Of a stretch of DNA of 64,000 nucleotides, positions 60,301 through 64,000 are shown piece by piece. The DNA is from Lampris incognitus (taxonomy: Eukaryota > Chordata > Actinopteri > Lampriformes > Lampridae). Position numbers and translations under genes: made by a program. The notes under the pieces are model-generated. The model searched no databases, was not told where the DNA came from, and saw nothing but the letters and a program-made list of their open reading frames with translations. The DNA lies in NCBI RefSeq assembly GCF_029633865.1, contig NC_079211.1:60371002-60435001 (forward strand), given 5' to 3'. The number at the start of each line of letters is the position of its first letter. The stretch's first letter is position 1.

Positions 60301-63073
60301 AAGCGTTGGCAAGGTCAGCAGGAGGCTCAGGAACAGGGTCAGCCTGGATGTCAGCAGAGAAAGCTGACAGCTCATGAGCAGGAACAGGCTGGGCATCGGC
60401 AGGGACAGGCCAACTGCTCTGTGACAGGAAGGATCTCCATAGCGTGGCGTTGGGCAGCGGAGACACTGTAATGCCGGGCAGTGGAGACGCTGTAGTGCCG
60501 GGCAGCGGAGATGCCGTAGTTCGGGGCAGCGGAGACACCGTAGCACTGGGCAGCAGAGATGCCATAGTGCTGGGCAGCTGAGACTCTGGGGCACTGGGCA
60601 GCTGAGACTTTGAGATGGTGGGCAGCTGAGACTCTGGGATGGTGGGCAGCTGAGACTCTGGGGCACTGGGCAGCTGAGACTGGGATGCTGGGCAGCTGAG
60701 ACTCTGGGACACTGGGCAGCTGAGACTCTGGGATTCTGGGCAGCTGAGATTCTGGGACGCTGGGCAGCGGAGACTCTGGGATGCTGGGCAGCTGAGACTC
60801 TGGGGAAACATGGGAGGCCGAAATGTCGGGCTTGGGAGGATCAGGAACAGGGTTACCATGGAACTGCCACCTGAAAAAAGCTGTTTCTTGGGCAAACTCA
60901 GGGTCCCTCTTCCAGATGGCAGTGCGGAGTTTAAAGAAGCCTGGCTATTTTTTCAGGATGGTGTCCCTCGACATACCGAAATTCTCCCAAGTATACGGCA
61001 GGTTGAGCAGATCTGCTGGGTCCATATTTGGGTCGGACCGTACTGACACACCGGGAACAGGAGTTGAGGACCCAAATGCAGACAGCCGAGACAGGCTGGG
61101 ATACAGCAATACTCTAATGAAATAAACTTATGAAAGCTGGAATAGCAGGTACAAAATGTAAGGAAGGCACAAGACATGAAGCCCCAGACTAACATAGGTT
61201 AACATTTCTGACATAACAATCCGACAATGAGACTGGGCAAACTGGGGGAATATAGAACTGCTGGGGAGCCAATCAGGGAAATGGGGAAAAGGAGAACAAG
61301 GAAGGGCAGGAACTGAAATGGCATGCCAATCAGGGAATAGCGAACAGTTGAGCCCTGGGAATCTAAACCACACAACCATGACAGGGTGTTACCAGAAAGG
61401 CTTTACTTAGAGGATCAGCAGCTTTATTCAGATGAATATTGAAATCACCAAGAATTACAATCTCATCAGAATGAGTAACAAGACCTGAGATAAATTCTCT
61501 AAATTCTTCAAGAAATAGTGAGTAACAGCCAGGAGGTTGATAGAATATCACAATCTGGACTGAGTAGAGTCTATTGGTGTCGGAGGGGGATGGACTTAGA
61601 ACAAGAGCCTCAAAAGACTGGAATTTAGATTCAAGTCGAGTCGTCAGATTGAAAATTCTCACTGTTTGAGCAGAAACCTGCACATTAGTGGCCTGTTGAA
61701 GGTCGTTTTGTAGGGCTCCGGCAGTGCTCCTCCTGTTCCTCCTTGCACAAAGGACCAGATAGCGGTCCTGCTGCGGGGTTGTTGTCCTCCTGCGGCCCCC
61801 TCCACGTCTCCTGGTGTACTGGCCTGTCTCCTGGTACCTCCTCCATGCTCTGGACACTGTGCTGGGAGACACATCAAATCTTCTTGCCACAGCACGCATT
61901 GATGTGCCATCCTGGATGAGCTGCACTACCTGAGCAACTTCTGTAGGTTGCAGATACCGCCTCATGCCACCTCTAGTGGTGAGGGCACTAGCAAAATGAA
62001 AAACTAACCAAAGATGGGCCAGAAAAGATGATACCGCCTCATGCCACCTCTAGTGGTGAGGGCACTAGCAAAATGAAAAACTAACCAAAGATCGGCCAGA
62101 AAAGATGAGGACAGGCAAATGGTCTGTGGCCACCACCTGCAAATCCATTCCTTTTATAGGGGTTGTCTTGCAACACCCCCACCTTGTTTATTTGCCCAAG
62201 CTAAATGGGCATAAGTATAGTCGGGTGGGGAAGCTTCATTTAAGAGAAGGAAAACATTTGGTTTCAGCCATGTTTCACATAACCCAATCATATCGGAACT
62301 ATGTTCAAGAATCAGATCATTTATTAGTAAGGCTTTGGTAGACAGTGATCTGATATTTATGAAACCACATTTAAGCATCTTGTGGAAATGATCAGTAGTA
62401 GGCAGAACTTTAGCGCTACCAATAGGTGAAATACTAATAGGAATTAGACACCTTATATTATTAGTTGACAATTTTGACAACCTACGCTTTGGATGATGTG
62501 TGGTCACACTTTTGATAACATTAGATGTTTGGTTCTGTAGGTTATTAGATGCTGTGTTGCACAGACAGAAAAAGATAGGACCCACAAAAACAGACAGAAC
62601 AAAACGTACAGACAGATTGACTGAAACAGAAGCATAAACAAAGAGACAAGAAGAAACAGACAGAACACAGACCATTCTCCCGGCAGAGTCTGACCAGCTT
62701 GGTGCCTGCTGGAACCTGCATACAGCCACAGCAGGGCTCCAGCTCCTACCAGAGCGGGGTTGGAGGGGAAGAGAGGGGGGTGTGGAGAAGAAGAGAGGGG
62801 GTGTGGAGAGGAAGAGAGAGGGGAACATTTTAATTAGATCATTTGCTCTTTTGAATTGTAGCAAATATGAGCTCATTGTTTTGTACCATTGTCTAAGTAA
62901 AGTAGTAATCTACCTGTCCACTGGGGAGCGTATACGGCTGGTTGAGTTCCACCTGAGACTTGAACGTTTCCAGGAACAGGTCACTGATAGTTTGGTGTAT
63001 CACAACATTGGCAGCATTTCTGATGGGGGCATGCAACTTGTCTCTCAGCTCCACATATTCTGCAGAGTTCAGC
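53411..63073 (-). CDS. tmem129: TMEM129 RING-type E3 ubiquitin ligase, last three coding exons
   Basis: Three minus-strand exons (63073-62914, 62745-62673, 53595-53411) join in phase and give the C-terminal 138 residues. TMEM129 is an ER membrane E3 ligase acting in ER-associated degradation. Exon 1 of these encodes [36 protein letters not shown] and YTLPSGQ. The next has [10 protein letters not shown] with the first cysteines of the atypical RING. The last has [38 protein letters not shown] and [14 protein letters not shown], then TGA. The match to human TMEM129 is close throughout. The exons for the membrane-spanning N-terminus must lie beyond 64000. The last intron is about 9 kb, almost all transposons. 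Position upstream of slbp, same strand, fits conserved synteny. Confidence 0.93.
53660..54150 (+). mobile_element. LINE 3' tail, fish-specific
   Basis: ACAACATCCTGTCTTTAGAC, CTCGCATCGGACAAGGA, CCTCAGGGAGAGC and the tail GGGCTATACAAATAAAATTGACTTGACTTG. This is a common teleost LINE-type 3' end, without coding sequence here. Confidence 0.7.
54229..54390. repeat. Dispersed fish repeat and (ATT)n
   Basis: CATCCATCCATTATCCAAAC, GGAGCCTATCCCAGCAG and CTTGGACAGGCCGCCAG, then a (TTA)n run at 54359-54390. Confidence 0.8.
54391..54466. mobile_element. Short RTE-related fragment
   Basis: AACCCAGCTACTGAGGATGC, then CACAAGCCAGTGCATTCTTA and CCAAGCCTGGATAAATG. The first 45 bases match 39092-39136 at the start of the RTE-type element. 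It abuts the (TTA)n run on one side and the L2-like LINE on the other. Confidence 0.6.
54467..55022 (-). pseudogene. L2-like LINE, reverse transcriptase fragment
   Basis: Minus strand: [20 protein letters not shown] and [12 protein letters not shown] after the YADD box, and upstream [16 protein letters not shown] with a [15 protein letters not shown] block. Stops and frame changes occur. The element's 5' parts lie at higher positions, separated by four insertions, all in the last intron of tmem129. Confidence 0.8.
55023..56598 (-). mobile_element. Tc1 transposon (family A), copy 2, intact
   Basis: 1,576 bp bounded by CTGCTCAAAAAAATAAAG and its complement with TA on both sides (55021-55022 and 56599-56600). 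The transposase is uninterrupted. Inserted in the L2-like LINE. Confidence 0.94.
55279..56304 (-). CDS. Intact Tc1 transposase, DD34E
   Basis: 341 residues, no stop. Two helix-turn-helix units in the first 120 residues ([39 protein letters not shown]) with an Arg-rich linker ([13 protein letters not shown]) between them that resembles the GRPR-type hook. The catalytic residues are Asp in LFTDESRF, Asp in MHDNARPH and Glu in [12 protein letters not shown], with exactly 34 residues between the last two. The C-terminus ARGGHTHY matches the family end. It would excise and insert elements bearing CTGCTCAAAAAAA ends at TA. It differs from copy 1 by few changes, one of them copy 1's frameshift. Activity is possible but not shown. 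Confidence 0.94.
   Translation of the reverse strand: MRRYLQPTEVAQVVQLIQDGTSMRAVARRFDVSPSTVSRAWRRYQETGQYTRRRGGGRRRTTTPQQDRYLVLCARRNRRSTAGALQNDLQQATNVQVSAQTVRNRMHEYGMRARRPQLGPVLTAQHRAARLTFAREHLGWQIRHWRPVLFTDESRFTLNTCDRRERVLRRCGERSAACNILQHDRFGGGSVMVWGGISLEGRTDLYVLARGTMTAIRYRDEILRPIVRPYAGAVGPGFLLMHDNARPHVARVCQQFLYVEGIDAMDWPARSPDLNPIEHLWDIMSRTIRQRDVAPQTVKELTDALIQVWEEIPQETIRRLIRSMPRRCRECIQARGGHTHY
56599..57498 (-). pseudogene. L2-like LINE, linker and RT start
   Basis: Minus-strand blocks [20 protein letters not shown] and [13 protein letters not shown], then [10 protein letters not shown], then LDPLPAK-like sequence near 56850. These are typical of the region between endonuclease and reverse transcriptase in L2-like LINEs. 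Several frame breaks. Confidence 0.78.
57499..59083 (-). mobile_element. Tc1 transposon (family C)
   Basis: 1,585 bp with inverted ends (CAGTGGTGCTTGAAAGTTTG) and TA on both sides (57497-57498 and 59084-59085). The transposase on the minus strand is frameshifted. Inserted in the L2-like LINE. Confidence 0.92.
57640..58719 (-). pseudogene. Tc1 transposase (family C), frameshifted
   Basis: Starts [17 protein letters not shown], with a frame break within the first 20 codons. Later blocks are [35 protein letters not shown] (first Asp) and [15 protein letters not shown]. The second Asp block (QQDNNPKH-like, 57990) and [12 protein letters not shown] (57895) lie in other frames. All parts of a DD34E enzyme are traceable but not in one frame. 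Confidence 0.86.
59084..59222 (-). pseudogene. L2-like LINE, endonuclease C-terminal piece
   Basis: Minus strand encodes [19 protein letters not shown] and [13 protein letters not shown], the end of the LINE endonuclease, between a Tc1 and the LTR element. Confidence 0.78.
59223..61383 (-). mobile_element. Non-autonomous LTR retrotransposon with repeat-rich frame
   Basis: LTRs at 59223-59503 and 61044-61383 (TGTCACGC.../TGACACAC... to CATGACA on the plus strand) and a perfect 5-bp target duplication GGGTG (59218-59222 and 61384-61388). The right LTR is about 60 bp longer because of an internal duplication around CCAATCAGGGAAT. A purine-rich stretch on the minus strand (GGCAGGGGGAGGTCC, near 59505-59519) abuts the left LTR, so the element reads on the minus strand. 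There is no reverse transcriptase, protease or integrase; the interior is a repeat-rich coding-like region. Confidence 0.88.
59475..61029 (-). pseudogene. Repeat-rich protein of the non-autonomous LTR element
   Basis: Minus strand. A start [16 protein letters not shown] (61029) is followed by a frame break at an A-run, then [20 protein letters not shown] and [18 protein letters not shown]. After that come about 15 copies of an 8-residue unit like PESQLPSV (24-bp repeat), a second set like TTASPLPG, then [16 protein letters not shown] units and a final set ASRVAVLS. Frames shift several times. The N-terminal block looks gag-like in position only; no zinc knuckle or capsid motif is visible. I know no function for it. 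Confidence 0.5.
61384..61654 (-). pseudogene. L2-like LINE, endonuclease middle piece
   Basis: Minus strand: [19 protein letters not shown] and [20 protein letters not shown], the conserved GDFN motif of LINE endonucleases. Confidence 0.82.
61655..62174 (-). mobile_element. Tc1 family A fragment without terminal repeats
   Basis: 5' half of a family A Tc1: leader and the first 103 codons of transposase ([10 protein letters not shown] to AQTVR), ending at 61655 in the L2-like LINE. Neither inverted repeat is present. The leader and first codons are partly duplicated in tandem (75 bp, around 61957-62105). Confidence 0.85.
62175..62560 (-). pseudogene. L2-like LINE, start of endonuclease
   Basis: Minus strand: [20 protein letters not shown] and [15 protein letters not shown], the beginning of an apurinic-type endonuclease. 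It is the 5'-most LINE piece seen; the LINE start is not defined. Confidence 0.8.
62561..62672 (-). other. tmem129 intron, donor side
   Basis: AGACAGA-rich sequence between the LINE and the exon at 62673. Confidence 0.4.
62673..62745 (-). CDS. tmem129: tmem129 penultimate coding exon
   Basis: Acceptor CTGGTAG, donor GTCTGT (weak). 73 bases encode [19 protein letters not shown], matching human ELEACIGCMQ. Confidence 0.9.
62746..62913 (-). other. tmem129 short intron
   Basis: A complete 168-bp intron with a GAGAGGGGGTGTGGAGA repeat on the plus strand, which is a CT-rich polypyrimidine tract on the transcribed strand. Confidence 0.7.
62914..63073 (-). CDS. tmem129: tmem129 antepenultimate coding exon
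   Basis: Acceptor CCTGACAACAG, donor GTAGAT. 160 bases, entering with one base that completes the previous codon. The acceptor is the first unit of the 48-bp minisatellite at 63074-63340. Confidence 0.93.
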
Positions 63074-63340
63074 CTGTTGTCAGGATTACAGCAACAACAC
63101 ACGTGATGGTGTTACACTCTGCTGTTGTCTGGATTACAGCAACAACACACGTGATGGTGTTACACTCTGCTGTTGTCAGGATTACAGCAACAACACACGT
63201 GATGGTGTTACACTCTGCTGTTGTCTGGATTACAGCAACAACAAACGTGATGGTGTTACACTCTGCTGTTGTCAGGATTACAGCAACAACACGTGATGGT
63301 GTTACACTCTGCTGTTGTCAGGATTACAGCAGCAACACAT
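63074..63340. repeat. 48-bp minisatellite containing the splice acceptor
   Basis: Five units and a partial sixth, starting at 63074, 63122, 63170, 63218, 63266 and 63312, each beginning CTGTTGTCAGG or CTGTTGTCTGG. The first four alternate CAGG and CTGG, which suggests 96-bp dimers. The first unit is the real acceptor of the tmem129 exon ending at 63073. Confidence 0.93.
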
Positions 63341-64000
63341 TACATTGCAGTCATTTAGCCGATGCTTTTATCCAAAGAGACTTACAGTAAGTGCATTTAA
63401 CGTAGGAAATCAGGAGAACTACTCGTCATCAGAGGTCATAAGTGAATCTTCTCTCTAAACAAGCATCTAAGAGCAAAACCAGTGCTAAAGTAAAAGCGCA
63501 AGAAAGATTTTTTTTTTAAATGAGTGAATATAGTAAGTGCTAAGAGCAAGTAACAGGGTAGTAGTTCTTGAAGAGGTGAGTTTTCAACCTGCGCTGAAAG
63601 ATGGGCAGCGACTCCACTGTCCTGACATCAGTGGGGAGTTCATTCCACCACTGTGGGGCCAGGACAGAACAGAGCTGTGACCGGGTCAATCGGCAGCAGG
63701 GATCTCTGAGCGAAGGGGCAACCAGGCGCCCTGAGGCAGCAGAGCGAAGTGGTTGGGTGGGGGTGTAGGGCTTGACCATGGCCTGGAGATAGAAAGGAGC
63801 TGTTCCTTTCACTGCCCTGTAGGCTAGCACCAGAGTCTTAAACTGGGAGCCAGTGTAGGGATATGAGAAGGAGAGTTGTGTGGGAGAACTTAGGGCGGCT
63901 GAACACCAGACAAGCTGCAGCTTTCTGAACAAGCTCCAGAGGTCTGATGGCCGACACCAGGCACCAGCAAGGAGAGAGATGCCGTAGTCCAGCCAGGAGA
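63341..64000 (-). mobile_element. LINE of L2/CR1/Rex1 group, 3' part
   Basis: The plus-strand left end CATTTAGCCGATGCTTTTAT and CCAAAGAGACTTACAGTAAG is a common fish LINE 3' tail. The minus-strand coding end runs off the window edge. Confidence 0.78.
63540..64000 (-). pseudogene. LINE ORF2 C-terminus
   Basis: Minus strand, open from about 63932 to 63540: TLVLAYRAVKGTAPFYLQAM, SAASGRLVAPSLRD, APQWWNELPTDVRT and FQRRLKTHLFKNYY. This is the conserved C-terminal tail of L2/CR1/Rex1-type ORF2 after the reverse transcriptase. Sequence above 63932 reads LDYGISLLAGA in a neighbouring frame and continues beyond the window. Confidence 0.78.

Noticed and set aside
59563..60367. Plus-strand open frames ([13 protein letters not shown] repeats) in the non-autonomous LTR element
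   Set aside because: Antisense of the 24-bp repeats. LTR polarity and the purine tract place the coding direction on the minus strand.

Overview
The window is vertebrate, almost certainly teleost, nuclear DNA. The reasons are two intron-containing host genes on the minus strand and a very dense, nested set of fish-type transposable elements: Tc1/mariner, Ty3/gypsy, Penelope, RTE, L1, L2-like LINEs, hAT and a tRNA-derived SINE. No bacterial features, rRNA genes or CRISPR arrays were seen.

Host genes. slbp (histone stem-loop binding protein) is complete: eight coding exons between 38625 and 22261 join in phase into a 272-residue protein. tmem129 (ER RING-type ubiquitin ligase) lies upstream on the same strand. 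Its last three coding exons are at 63073-62914, 62745-62673 and 53595-53411, and its 5' exons lie beyond the right edge. As I recall the human locus, TMEM129 and SLBP are neighbours in the same order and orientation. AATAAA signals sit at 21657-21652 (slbp) and 52429-52424 (tmem129).

Layout. 1-1907: gag and probable LTR of a sushi-like gypsy element (minus). 2341-14035: a TA/TG microsatellite locus carrying an intact DD36E Tc1/mariner, a complete gypsy element (3776-13092) with a Tc1 inserted in its gag, and a chimeric defective Tc1. 14590-20850: RTE tail, an unrecognised gene-like stretch, and a Penelope-like element (15667-19339) in inverted composite form with two hammerhead-like motifs and a Tc1 inside it. 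21640-38625: slbp, with introns full of minisatellites, perfect foldbacks, two Tc1 copies, a SINE and an L1 piece. 39070-44265: an RTE-type LINE split by a degenerate LTR element, itself split by a Penelope-derived insert. 45121-52235: L1 (minus) split by a hAT. 52400-63073: tmem129, whose large last intron holds an L2-like LINE cut by an intact Tc1, a broken Tc1, a Tc1 fragment and a non-autonomous LTR element. 63074-64000: a minisatellite built from a tmem129 splice acceptor, then another LINE.

How it fits together. Target-site duplications and restored reading frames give the order of insertion in several nests. Two transposases are open and keep their catalytic triads (2564-3604 and 55279-56304). 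The other coding mobile elements are broken, except the sushi-like gag, which is open as far as the left edge and cannot be judged.
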